In this document: one piece after another, positions 38,456-46,114 of the stretch
How the letters are laid out: each line of letters opens with the position of its first letter
Numbering within the stretch: the stretch's first letter is position 1
NCBI GenBank assembly: GCA_902799905.1
Contig: CADCCB010000008.1
Coordinates: 1 to 64,000 of the forward strand
Length of the DNA stretch: 64,000 nucleotides
Direction of reading: 5' to 3'
Source of the DNA: an uncultured Prevotellaceae bacterium
GTDB taxonomy: Bacteria > Bacteroidota > Bacteroidia > Bacteroidales > Bacteroidaceae
Translations under genes and position numbers: made by a program
Notes under the pieces: generated by a model
What the model was told of the DNA's origin: nothing
What the model saw: the letters and a program-made list of their open reading frames with translations, nothing else
The model's database searches: none

Positions 38456-38541
38456 ACAAAACAACTTGTTTTGTTCTTGTAGAAACTATCTCTACGAGTG
38501 GAAGGAAGCATTCCTTTCGGAACAAAACAAGTTGTTTTGTT
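38456..38541. repeat. Second pair of REP-like palindromes, centres 66 bases apart
   Basis: ACAAAACAACTTGTTTTGT at 38456-38474 and AACAAAACAAGTTGTTTTGTT (first 20 shown core at 38521-38541) are perfect palindromes. They share the AAAACAA-S-TTGTTTT core with the pair at 115-199. The centres (38465, 38531) are 66 bases apart, as in the first pair. AAGGCAT (38436) and GCATTCC (38508) correspond to ATGCCTT and GGAATGC near the first pair. Confidence 0.75.
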
Positions 38542-38807
38542 ACTGAAGGTTATATCTCTTCAACTCATAGAAACAATTCTTTCTCTGAGTGTCGCCGTTC
38601 CCATGGTTGGAAAGAACATAAATCTTCATAAATCAAACATAAATCTTTCGCTTCTTGTTATTCTTTATTGGGGGAAGTCTAATTGTGGGAAATTATGGGA
38701 AATTTTATTTAGTATAGTTTCTTACTATTATGGGAGTCTAATTGAGTTGAAGTTGGGCTCTTAACATAGTTTAACTGGCGAAATGACCGCAGGACGGGAA
38801 TTTTATT

Positions 38808-38815
38808 TACTTTTG
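38808..38815 (+). promoter_or_regulatory. -7 promoter box for 38842 gene
   Basis: TACTTTTG fits TAnnTTTG. No good -33 TTTG is seen at the usual distance. Confidence 0.45.
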
Positions 38816-38841
38816 CATGAAAGATTATTACATAAAAAGTC

Positions 38842-40065
38842 ATGTTTAAACGATTCATTTTATTTCTCTTCCTGCCTCTAATAGGCATTCAATCAGTCAA
38901 GGCAACTGACATCTATGTGAAAGTCACCTCGACCAGTGATCTGATCCCAGGTGCAAAATATATCCTAGCGGCAACGGAATCCGGAACACCTTATGTGGCG
39001 ACAGGTTATAATTACGAAGGTTATTTAGCTACAACATCTTCGGGTTGTAGTATTAGCATTGATGGCAATGTCATAACCATTAGTACGGCAAATCCTATTG
39101 TATTTACACTTGGTGGTAATTCGTCTGGGTATACTCTTAAAGATAATCTGACGGCAAAGTATTTGGGTTATGGCACTGGTACTTCTTTAAGAGAATCTGA
39201 AACAGACACGGATAGTAGTGAAAAATGGACCTACACCTACAACAATACCAGTAGTTCGTTTCTTTTGAAAAATGTTGGTGAAGACACCAGGATGCTATTT
39301 GGGCGTACATTTGGAACTAAACCGAATGAATATTATGCATTCCGGGCAAATACAACGGCGGCAATAACTAATAAACTTGCTCCAGCAAACCTATACCGCA
39401 AAGTTTCCGCTGTTACCCTTGCCTCTGCTTGTACTGATGGAGTGAAATACTATGGGACATATAGCAATGAGAGTGCTTTTGTGGTACCGAGTGACCTGAC
39501 GGTGTCCGAGATAAAGGTGACCGATGGGAAATTGACGGTGGGTAACTACTCGACAGGTGACGTGGTGCCAGCCAACACGGGTGTGATGATATCTTCCAGT
39601 ACAGCGGGAGATCATAGCGTGACGCTGACCAGCGCGGCTGGCAGTTCTGTCTTTGGCTCGGAGAATATGCTGAGACCAACAGGCAGCGGCATCACTGCTG
39701 AGGCGATGGCTGCGGCTGATGGCGGATGTAAGTATTATCGTCTGACGATGCATAACGGCACGGCGCTGGGCTACTACTGGGGAGCCGCCGATGGCGCTGC
39801 CTTCGCATTGGGTGCCAACAAGGCCTATCTGGCCGTGCCAACGGCGAGTGCCCGTCTGACTGGCTTTGATATGGCAGATAGCGAAACAACCGATATAAGG
39901 GTAAAGGGAATAGTGAATAGTGAAAGGCAACGGGTAGGCGACGGAACGTCGGGAATGGAATTTGCTGCCGTCGCGGTGTATGACTTGCAGGGCCGTCGTG
40001 TGGCTGACTCTTCATTGAAGAAGGGACTTTATATCGTGAACGGGAAGAAATATATCATTAAATAA
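38842..40065 (+). CDS. Secreted protein of unknown function with Prevotella-type C-terminal tail
   Basis: 407 residues, signal peptide MFKRFILFLFLPLIGIQSVK. The N-terminal 180 residues look beta-rich (SDLIPGAKYILAATESGTPY, FTLGGNSSGYTLKDN), suggesting a lectin- or trefoil-like fold. A second region (about 190-330) repeats the motif seen in many Prevotella secreted proteins (VVPANTGVMISSSTAGDHSV, GCKYYRLTMHNGTALGYYWG). The tail VYDLQGRRV, then LKKGLYIVNGKKYIIK, is the usual Prevotella end and may be a sorting or anchoring signal. A 7-base-type tract near 39900-39925 adds VKGIVNSERQ in frame. No enzyme motif. The short peptide gene follows after 7-13 bases. Confidence 0.72.
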   Translation: MFKRFILFLFLPLIGIQSVKATDIYVKVTSTSDLIPGAKYILAATESGTPYVATGYNYEGYLATTSSGCSISIDGNVITISTANPIVFTLGGNSSGYTLKDNLTAKYLGYGTGTSLRESETDTDSSEKWTYTYNNTSSSFLLKNVGEDTRMLFGRTFGTKPNEYYAFRANTTAAITNKLAPANLYRKVSAVTLASACTDGVKYYGTYSNESAFVVPSDLTVSEIKVTDGKLTVGNYSTGDVVPANTGVMISSSTAGDHSVTLTSAAGSSVFGSENMLRPTGSGITAEAMAAADGGCKYYRLTMHNGTALGYYWGAADGAAFALGANKAYLAVPTASARLTGFDMADSETTDIRVKGIVNSERQRVGDGTSGMEFAAVAVYDLQGRRVADSSLKKGLYIVNGKKYIIK

Positions 40066-40078
40066 GGTGGAAATGATT

Positions 40079-40246
40079 ATGAAGACATATATAAAACCAG
40101 AAACCAGCCTGTACCAACTGAAAAGTGTCACACTATTAGGTGAATCGCAAGCGGGCGTACAGAACGGCGACTCCGTACAGGACGAGTACAATTCAAGTGA
40201 TGTGTCGTATGGTCGTTCGGCCGGCCTATGGGATGATGGAGAATAA
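40079..40246 (+). CDS. Small peptide (55 aa) of the Bacteroidales YIKPE/WDD type
   Basis: An ATG at 40079 (or 40073, two codons earlier) opens a 55-residue frame. It begins MKTYIKPETSLYQLKSVTLL and ends SAGLWDDGE before a TAA at 40244-40246. The pattern of a basic start with KPE, a short hydrophobic middle, a Gly/Asp-rich stretch and a WDD end recurs in Bacteroidales small peptides I have seen as unannotated or hypothetical. It sits between a secreted protein and the M20 gene on the same strand. Function unknown. Confidence 0.6.
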   Translation: MKTYIKPETSLYQLKSVTLLGESQAGVQNGDSVQDEYNSSDVSYGRSAGLWDDGE

Positions 40247-40255
40247 GCGTGGACT

Positions 40256-41311
40256 ATGAATACAACTCAATACTTAAACGATGCGATTGCTCTGCTGAGC
40301 GACCTGATAGCGACTCCGAGGGTGAGCCGTGAGGAGGGAGCAGCGGCAGACAGGCTGCAGGAGGCAATGGCAGCCTGGGGGCTGGAGCCTCGACGCGAGA
40401 AAAACAACTTGTGGGCCGTGAGCCCGGGGTATGACGAGGGGAAAGAGACGATCATGCTGAACGCACACATCGACACGGTGAAGGCGGTGAAGACATGGAC
40501 GAGAGACCCGCACAAACCGACCATAGAGGACGGACGGCTCTACGGACTGGGGGCTAACGACTGCGGCGGGGGCCTGGTGGCCCTGCTGCAGGCGTTCCGC
40601 ATACTGAGGGAGCAAAGGCTGAAGTATAACCTGCTGTTCGTGGCATCGGCCGAAGAGGAGGTGTCAGGAAAGGACGGCATGGAGCGGATGCTGCCCCTGC
40701 TGCCACCGATAGGCGTGGCAATAGTGGGGGAGCCGACGGGCATGCAGCCGGCGATAGCGGAGAAGGGCCTAATGGTGATAGACGGATATGCCAAGGGGGT
40801 GAGCGGACACGCGGCACGCGACGAGGGGGTGAACGCCATCTATGAGGCGCTGGACGACCTGGTGTGGCTGCGCGACTACCGATTCAGGAAGGTGAGCCCC
40901 CTGCTGGGAGCGACGAAGATGACGGTGACACAGGTGGAGAGCGGCACACAGCACAACGTGGTGCCCGACATGCTGCACTTCGTCATCGACGTGAGGACGA
41001 ACGAATACTACCAGAACGAGTTCGTGTTCTCCTTCCTGCAGAAGAGGATGACGCGCTGCGAACTGAAGGCACGCTCGTTCCGACTGCACTCGTCGCACAT
41101 TGACGAGGGACACCCGCTGGTGAAACGCTGCAAGGAGATGGGGATGACGCCCTTCGGGTCGCCGACGCTGTCGGACCAGGCGCTGATGGACTTCCCGTCG
41201 CTGAAACTGGGTCCCGGCGACTCGGCACGATCGCACAGCGCCGATGAATTCATCGGGCTGGAAGAGATAAAGAGTGCGATAGAGACCTACGTGGCCCTGC
41301 TCAGCGTCTGA
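40256..41311 (+). CDS. M20 family metallo-amidohydrolase (ArgE/DapE-like deacetylase)
   Basis: 351 residues, cytoplasmic. Zinc-site motifs are MLNAHIDTV (His about 82), GLGANDCGGGLVAL (Asp about 105), and SAEEEVSGKDGM, where the first Glu is the likely general base. The dimerisation domain begins near IDGYAKGVSGHAARD, and the last motif is ADEFIGLEEIKSAIETY. The family removes acyl groups from amino acids. In Bacteroidetes the related enzyme acts in arginine synthesis on acylated ornithine or citrulline. With no arg neighbours here I leave the substrate open. Its end overlaps the convergent EnvC gene by 11 bases. Confidence 0.8.
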   Translation: MNTTQYLNDAIALLSDLIATPRVSREEGAAADRLQEAMAAWGLEPRREKNNLWAVSPGYDEGKETIMLNAHIDTVKAVKTWTRDPHKPTIEDGRLYGLGANDCGGGLVALLQAFRILREQRLKYNLLFVASAEEEVSGKDGMERMLPLLPPIGVAIVGEPTGMQPAIAEKGLMVIDGYAKGVSGHAARDEGVNAIYEALDDLVWLRDYRFRKVSPLLGATKMTVTQVESGTQHNVVPDMLHFVIDVRTNEYYQNEFVFSFLQKRMTRCELKARSFRLHSSHIDEGHPLVKRCKEMGMTPFGSPTLSDQALMDFPSLKLGPGDSARSHSADEFIGLEEIKSAIETYVALLSV

Positions 41312-42815
41312 GCCAGGGTCGCGGGTCGAGGAGGTCGGTCCAGTTGCGTAACTGGAACTGCATGGTCTGCGACGAGCCGAGGTTGCCGAGAATCTGATTG
41401 GTGGTGACCTTCTGACCGGCAGCAACGCTGACGGAGGCGAGGTCGCAATAGACGGAGATATAGCGCCCGTGGCGCACCATGACGATGAAACCGGTGGTGG
41501 TGGCGAAGATGCGGCTGACCTCACCATCGAAGACACAACGGGCCTGGGCACCGGGCTGACCCTTGAGGTGGATGCCCTTGCTGGCGAGATGGACACCACG
41601 GCCCACACCCTCGACGACATTGGCACCGAAGCCGCGCACCACCTGATAGGCACCGGTGATAGGCATGGGCAGACGGCCCTTGTTGCTGGCGAAACTGCCA
41701 CTGAGTTGGCGGTCGGGGTCGGCATCGCGATAGCGCTCGGCATCGCGGCGGGCATTACGGTTATCGTCGGCCACGGCACGCTCCATATTCTTACGCTCGG
41801 TCTCAGCCTGACGGGCACGCTGCTTGGCAGCCTTCTTCTCTTCGGCATTGCGGGCGGCACGGGCCTCCTCGCGAGCCTTCTGCTCACGGGCCTTGGCCTC
41901 GGCCAGACGGCGCTCACGATCGCGGCGCTCACGTTCCTTGCGGGCCTTCTCTTCGGCCAGGCGCTTCTTCTCAGCCTCGATACGGGCTTTTTCTCGTGCT
42001 ATCTCTTCGGCAATGAGTTTTTCAATCTTCGCATTGAGGTCGGCCTCCTGCTGCTGCTCCTTGGTGATGAGGTCCTGCACGGTCTTCTGCTGCTTCTGCA
42101 ATTGGTCGACGAGCATCTGCTGCTCGCGCTGCTTCGACTCCATCTCGCGACGCTCGGTCTCGCCACGGCTGAGCAGGGCACGTTTCTCGGTGCGGGCGGC
42201 CTCCAGTTGCTGCTGCTTCTGCTCCACCTGCTCCTGCTTCTGCTTGACGGCCTCGCCCTGGGCACGCTGGTAGGTGGCGTACTCGTTCATGAAACGGGTG
42301 CGGCGGTACATCTGGTTGATGGTGGAGGCGCTGAAGACGAACAGGGCCTTGTTCTTGGACTGGCGGTTGCGGCGCATATAGCGCACGGACTGGCGGTAGT
42401 TGTCCTGACGCTCGCGGAGTTCCTGCTTCAGCACGACCATCTCGGAGTCGAGCAGGGCGATATGTCCGTCGAGGGTGTCGATCTCGATCTTGATGGAGTC
42501 GAGGGCCAGCCGCTTCATGTCTATCTCGTTGCCCAGCGAGAGGACGTCCTGCATCTGCTGGCGCACGCGGCGGTCCAGTTCGGCCTTCTGACGTTTGTTC
42601 TTGGCAATGTCGTCACGCACACGCTTACGCTCGGCCTCGGCCTGCTGACGTTGCGTGGGCTGCTGCTGACGCGTGGTGGTCTGCTTCTTCTTGCGTTGCT
42701 GGACGGTGGTTGTGGTGGCCTTGCGACGGGCAGACGTGGTGCGCTGCTTCGACCGCTGGGCCGGAGAGGGTAGGCAGCAGAGTGCCAGGAGGAGACAGAA
42801 TAGAAGTCGCTTCAT
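41301..42815 (-). CDS. EnvC/M23-like murein hydrolase activator with coiled coil
   Basis: 504 residues. Signal peptide MKRLLFCLLLALCCLPSPAQ, then a basic Gln/Arg/Thr-rich stretch and long coiled coils (about residues 60-170 and 190-340, Glu/Arg/Lys/Ala-rich). A C-terminal LytM-type domain follows. The LytM metal motifs are degenerate: GVHLASKGIHLKG replaces HxGxD, HGRYISVYCDL has Asp in place of the second His, and MQFQLRNWTDLLDPRPWL lacks the His of LHFELR. EnvC-type activators are known to have lost these residues and to stimulate amidases, so an activating role in septal peptidoglycan splitting is likely. It is the last gene of dut-TPR-DUF4292-envC. Confidence 0.8.
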   Translation of the reverse strand: MKRLLFCLLLALCCLPSPAQRSKQRTTSARRKATTTTVQQRKKKQTTTRQQQPTQRQQAEAERKRVRDDIAKNKRQKAELDRRVRQQMQDVLSLGNEIDMKRLALDSIKIEIDTLDGHIALLDSEMVVLKQELRERQDNYRQSVRYMRRNRQSKNKALFVFSASTINQMYRRTRFMNEYATYQRAQGEAVKQKQEQVEQKQQQLEAARTEKRALLSRGETERREMESKQREQQMLVDQLQKQQKTVQDLITKEQQQEADLNAKIEKLIAEEIAREKARIEAEKKRLAEEKARKERERRDRERRLAEAKAREQKAREEARAARNAEEKKAAKQRARQAETERKNMERAVADDNRNARRDAERYRDADPDRQLSGSFASNKGRLPMPITGAYQVVRGFGANVVEGVGRGVHLASKGIHLKGQPGAQARCVFDGEVSRIFATTTGFIVMVRHGRYISVYCDLASVSVAAGQKVTTNQILGNLGSSQTMQFQLRNWTDLLDPRPWLRR

Positions 42816-42844
42816 ATCGGTAGGTTTACGCAGGTGAGAGTGAA

Positions 42845-43693
42845 TCAGAGGGCCATGAAACGGCGCAGGATGTCGTCGATCATCACCTCGCGGTATTTGT
42901 CGGAGACGGTGGTGCGAGGCTCCCAGTCGCTCTCGGTGCCGAGGTAGTTGAGTTTGATGCCCAGTTTGATCTCTTTCTCAGGCGTGGTCAGCGTGACGTC
43001 CATCTGGTTGGGGAACGACTTGGAGGCCAGCGTGCCGAAGGACTTGTAGTCCCAGTTCAACTGGGTGTTGCCCTTGAAGGGGTCGCGGTAGGCGATATTG
43101 GCCATGGTGATGCGCCCGCTGTTCTGGTTGGCCAGCCAACTGTAGTTCATCTTGCCGTCTTCGAGGCTGATGACCACCTCATCGTCGCCAAGGCTGGCGG
43201 CAAAGCGGTCGAGGGCAGCCTGGTCGACACCCTCGCGGCCAGGGACGAACAGTTCGTTCCAGAAGAGAGCCTGGAGGGTGTAGAAGTTGATGCCGCTGTT
43301 GCGCAGGAACGACACGTGGGCATAGGGTGCCTTGAGGTACTGCTTATTGATGCGGTCCATGATGAGCACATAGTCACGGGTGAACTCGATGCGTGCTGCC
43401 TCGACGAAGCCGAAGGCCATGAGTTGCAGGCGGATGACGTCGTCGCGCTTCATCTTGAGGTTACCCGTCAGCGATACCTGCTGGGGGCCGTACTCGACGG
43501 TGAACTTCATCTTCGAGGTGACAAACTGTGTGCTGGCCACGTTGCCGCTGACCTTCTGGAGGAAGGTGGTCTGCTCCAGCGAGTCGGGGGCACCGGTCTT
43601 CACGTTGTTGACAACAGGCTTCTTGGAGTGGCACGATGCCAACAGCAGGGGGATGGCAATGAGGGCCATCATCCATATTTTCACGCTTTTCAT
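42845..43693 (-). CDS. DUF4292-type lipoprotein
   Basis: 282 residues with lipobox Cys21 (PLLLASC). The body (KMKFTVEYGPQQVSLTGNLK, MKRDDVIRLQLMAFGFVEAA) matches the DUF4292 family of Bacteroidetes lipoproteins. These have a LolA/LolB-like half-barrel pattern and may act in outer-membrane lipid or lipoprotein handling. That role is inferred. It overlaps the upstream TPR gene by 4 bases and lies 29 bases before envC. Confidence 0.75.
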   Translation of the reverse strand: MKSVKIWMMALIAIPLLLASCHSKKPVVNNVKTGAPDSLEQTTFLQKVSGNVASTQFVTSKMKFTVEYGPQQVSLTGNLKMKRDDVIRLQLMAFGFVEAARIEFTRDYVLIMDRINKQYLKAPYAHVSFLRNSGINFYTLQALFWNELFVPGREGVDQAALDRFAASLGDDEVVISLEDGKMNYSWLANQNSGRITMANIAYRDPFKGNTQLNWDYKSFGTLASKSFPNQMDVTLTTPEKEIKLGIKLNYLGTESDWEPRTTVSDKYREVMIDDILRRFMAL

Positions 43694-45402
43694 TTCCTTA
43701 GGTATTTTTTCTTTTTCAGTTTTCTTGCCAGTAACTTGTTGTTAGGCTCCATGTCGAGAGCCTTCTGCCAGAAGGCCACGGCACCCTCGATGTCGCCAGC
43801 CTGGGCATAGATGTCGCCGGCATGCTCCGTGACAACGGCACCGACGGTAGAGTCGTTCTGCAGGGCCTGATCGATGTAGATGCGGGCCTCGGCATAGCGT
43901 CCCTGCATGAAGAGGATCCAGGCGTAGGTGTCGAGGTAGGTGGCATTCTTGGGCTCTGCCTTGATGGTCTTGAAACTCATCAGTTCAGCCTCGTCGAGAC
44001 GCTCGTTCTCAGTGCTGAGGTAATAGGCGTAGTTGTTGAGGCAGCCGATGTTGTCGGGCTTCCATTGCAGGCAGGAGTCGTAGGCCTCGTAGGCCTCCCG
44101 CTTGCGGTGCTTCTGGAAGAGGAGGTCACCCATGACGGCATAGAAGTCGGACACGATGTCGGGCGAACTGTTGTCGTTGATGACGCTGATACCGTTCTGG
44201 AAGGCCTCGAGGGCGTGGTCGGTATCGTTCTGCCGGTAGTAGGCCATGCCCTGATAATAGTAGAAGGCCATCTCCTCGGGGTTGTACTGGCGGGCTGCCT
44301 GGCAGAGGCTGATGATGCTGTCGTTGTCGTCGGCCTCCCATGCAAACTGCACGAGGTGCAGACGGGGCGAGGTGCGCTCAGGGGCGAGGCGTAGCACCAG
44401 TTCCAGGGCCTGGGCGATGCTGTCGCGCGGCATCTTCTTGAGATCCATGTAGGCAGCGGTGAGTTCGGCGATGTCGGGGTCGGGCTCCGGCTGCTGGAGC
44501 ATCTCATGGAAGAGGTTGAGGATGACGGTGCTGTCGCCGCCCATGTCCTCGTTATGGGCAATGAGCGAGCGCATCTGATAGACCTTATCCTCGGTGGTGG
44601 CCTTGGGGTTGAGGAGTATGCGACGTGTGATCTCCATGACGGCGGCAGAGTCCTCCTCGGCATTATAGTAGCCCTTGAGGGCCACCTGTGCGCGGATGTT
44701 GTTTGGCTCTTCGTCGAGCACCTGTTGCAACAGCACCAATGCCTCCTCGCGCTGGGAGTTGATCATCAGCGCATTGGCATAGAGTGTCTTGTAGTTGAGG
44801 TCGTTGGGGTGCTGCTCCATCAGTTCCTTCATCGCGAGGGCCGACTTCTCCTGCTCACCAAGTTGCAGGTAGAGGCGACTCTTGGCCAGCGCGATACGCT
44901 CGGTCTTGCCGTTATTCTGTTCCAGTTGGTCGAGGATGCCGATGGCCTCCTGATACTGTTCCTGGTTGGTGTAGAGGTTGTAGAGCGTCTCGAGCAGATC
45001 CTCGCGGCTCTTGTCGGCCTCGTAGAGTTTCTTCACCACACGGACGGCATCGTCGTAGCGCTTCTGCATGATGTAGGCATCGGAGAGCGTCTCCATATAG
45101 GTGGCGTTGGTAGGCTCGAGAGCCGCTGCCTTCTCAAAGGCTGCCAGGGCCTGCTCGTTATGCTTCATCGCCGTGTGGTACTGCGCCAGGAAGAAATAGG
45201 TCTCTGAAGCCTCGGGCCGCAGTTCCTGGCACCGCATCAGCAGGTCGAAGGCGGCGTCGTGGTGACTCTGATGCCGCTGCAGCATCGCCTCGTGGAAGAG
45301 CATGTCGTACTCCCGCGAGGCTGCCGACGCACTATCCGTCTGGGCATTAGCGACCAGACTGACACTGAACAGCAGTAATATAAGGATGCTTTTAATTCTC
45401 AC
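43690..45402 (-). CDS. Periplasmic tetratricopeptide-repeat protein
   Basis: 570 residues with a signal peptide ending near LVANAQ. Repeated 34-residue TPR units run the length of the protein, for example EASETYFFLAQYHTAMKHNE with QALAAFEKAAALEP, and a late unit ATYLDTYAWILFMQGRYAEA. It probably acts as a scaffold. Its conserved company with a DUF4292 lipoprotein and EnvC suggests envelope assembly or division work. Confidence 0.8.
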   Translation of the reverse strand: MRIKSILILLLFSVSLVANAQTDSASAASREYDMLFHEAMLQRHQSHHDAAFDLLMRCQELRPEASETYFFLAQYHTAMKHNEQALAAFEKAAALEPTNATYMETLSDAYIMQKRYDDAVRVVKKLYEADKSREDLLETLYNLYTNQEQYQEAIGILDQLEQNNGKTERIALAKSRLYLQLGEQEKSALAMKELMEQHPNDLNYKTLYANALMINSQREEALVLLQQVLDEEPNNIRAQVALKGYYNAEEDSAAVMEITRRILLNPKATTEDKVYQMRSLIAHNEDMGGDSTVILNLFHEMLQQPEPDPDIAELTAAYMDLKKMPRDSIAQALELVLRLAPERTSPRLHLVQFAWEADDNDSIISLCQAARQYNPEEMAFYYYQGMAYYRQNDTDHALEAFQNGISVINDNSSPDIVSDFYAVMGDLLFQKHRKREAYEAYDSCLQWKPDNIGCLNNYAYYLSTENERLDEAELMSFKTIKAEPKNATYLDTYAWILFMQGRYAEARIYIDQALQNDSTVGAVVTEHAGDIYAQAGDIEGAVAFWQKALDMEPNNKLLARKLKKKKYLRK

Positions 45403-45535
45403 CTCTTAATTCTCGCCTTTTAATTCTTAATTCTTAACTCTTATCGGCGCAGCCGATAACTCTTAACTCTTAATTCTTAATTCTTACTCGGCTGAAAGCC
45501 GACACTTCTTAATTCTTAACTCTTAATTCTTAATT
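45403..45535. repeat. Seven-base-periodic tract with two perfect hairpins between dut and TPR gene
   Basis: Units such as TTAATTC and TTAACTC repeat through most of this spacer. Set into it are TTATCGGC-GCA-GCCGATAA (45441-45459) and TCGGCT-GAA-AGCCGA (45488-45502), both perfect. No gene. Confidence 0.75.
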
Positions 45536-45967
45536 CTACACCCCCGTATGCCCATATCCTCCGGCACCGCGCTCCGTCTCATTGAGGACGTCCACCTCGA
45601 TGAATTCGGCTGTTTCGTGACGGGCTATCACCATCTGGGCGATGCGCTCGCCATCGTTGACGACGAAGTCTTCCGACGACAGGTTGATGAGTAGCACACC
45701 GATCTCGCCACGGTAGTCGGCATCGATGGTGCCAGGTGAGTTGAGCACGGTGATACCTTTCTTCAGGGCCAGTCCGCTGCGGGGACGAACCTGAGCCTCG
45801 TAGCCCTGTGGCAATGCGATGAACAGTCCGGTGGGGATGAGACGACGCTCCATCGGCTTGAGGACGACGGGTGCGTCGATATTGGCACGAAGGTCCATGC
45901 CTGCGCTCTGCGCTGTGGCATAGGCTGGCAATGGCTGGTGACCCTTGTTGATGACTTCTATTCTCAT
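45536..45967 (-). CDS. dut: dUTP diphosphatase (dUTPase)
   Basis: 143 residues, the usual length for the trimeric enzyme that hydrolyses dUTP to dUMP. All five motifs are present: [41 protein letters not shown], and [10 protein letters not shown] at the C-terminus. It keeps uracil out of DNA and supplies dUMP for thymidylate. It is the first gene of a minus-strand unit and is divergent from dgt. Confidence 0.96.
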   Translation of the reverse strand: MRIEVINKGHQPLPAYATAQSAGMDLRANIDAPVVLKPMERRLIPTGLFIALPQGYEAQVRPRSGLALKKGITVLNSPGTIDADYRGEIGVLLINLSSEDFVVNDGERIAQMVIARHETAEFIEVDVLNETERGAGGYGHTGV

Positions 45968-45996
45968 AATCTTTTTTACCTTATTAATTTAAGGTG

Positions 45997-46004
45997 CAAA
46001 GGTA
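45997..46004 (-). promoter_or_regulatory. -7 promoter box of dut
   Basis: TACCTTTG on the minus strand, about 30 bases upstream of the dut ATG. No clear -33 TTTG. Confidence 0.5.
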
Positions 46005-46101
46005 GCAATTTCCCATGAATAGACCATACGTTTTGTGCTAAAATGTGTTGCGGCACTCATAATTTCATGAAAAAGATAGTGGCAGACTCATTTTTTTTGA
46101 T

Positions 46102-46109
46102 TACCTTTG
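46102..46109 (+). promoter_or_regulatory. -7 promoter box of dgt, very close to the start codon
   Basis: TACCTTTG ends 5 bases before the ATG at 46115. Transcription should then begin at or next to that ATG, so the message would be leaderless unless the second ATG at 46127 is used. Confidence 0.5.
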
Positions 46110-46114
46110 CATCG

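Larger units (their letters stand above)
38102..38841. other. Intergenic region between transposase and secreted protein, rich in repeats
   Basis: These 740 AT-rich bases hold no gene I can support. They contain the transposase promoter, GTTACAC repeats (38299, 38308, 38371), a palindrome pair (38456-38541), and short repeats of CATAAATC near 38618-38648. AGTCTAATTG occurs twice near 38680 and 38735. The promoter of the 38842 gene closes the region. Two open frames of 80-88 codons lack coding character. Confidence 0.6.

Noticed and set aside
1-38541. The whole first 38 kb as a single transposon bounded by the palindrome pairs
   Set aside because: Pairs are not terminal repeats of a known transposon, no integrase spans the block, and target duplications were not found. 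Shared repeats alone do not show co-mobilisation.
38194-38764. Two short open frames (80 and 88 codons) in the repeat-rich spacer
   Set aside because: AT-rich, no start context, and one runs through the palindrome; composition is that of noncoding DNA.
46043-46114. Upstream in-frame ATG for dgt
   Set aside because: The frame before 46115 contains the promoter box, and the residues do not look like the family.
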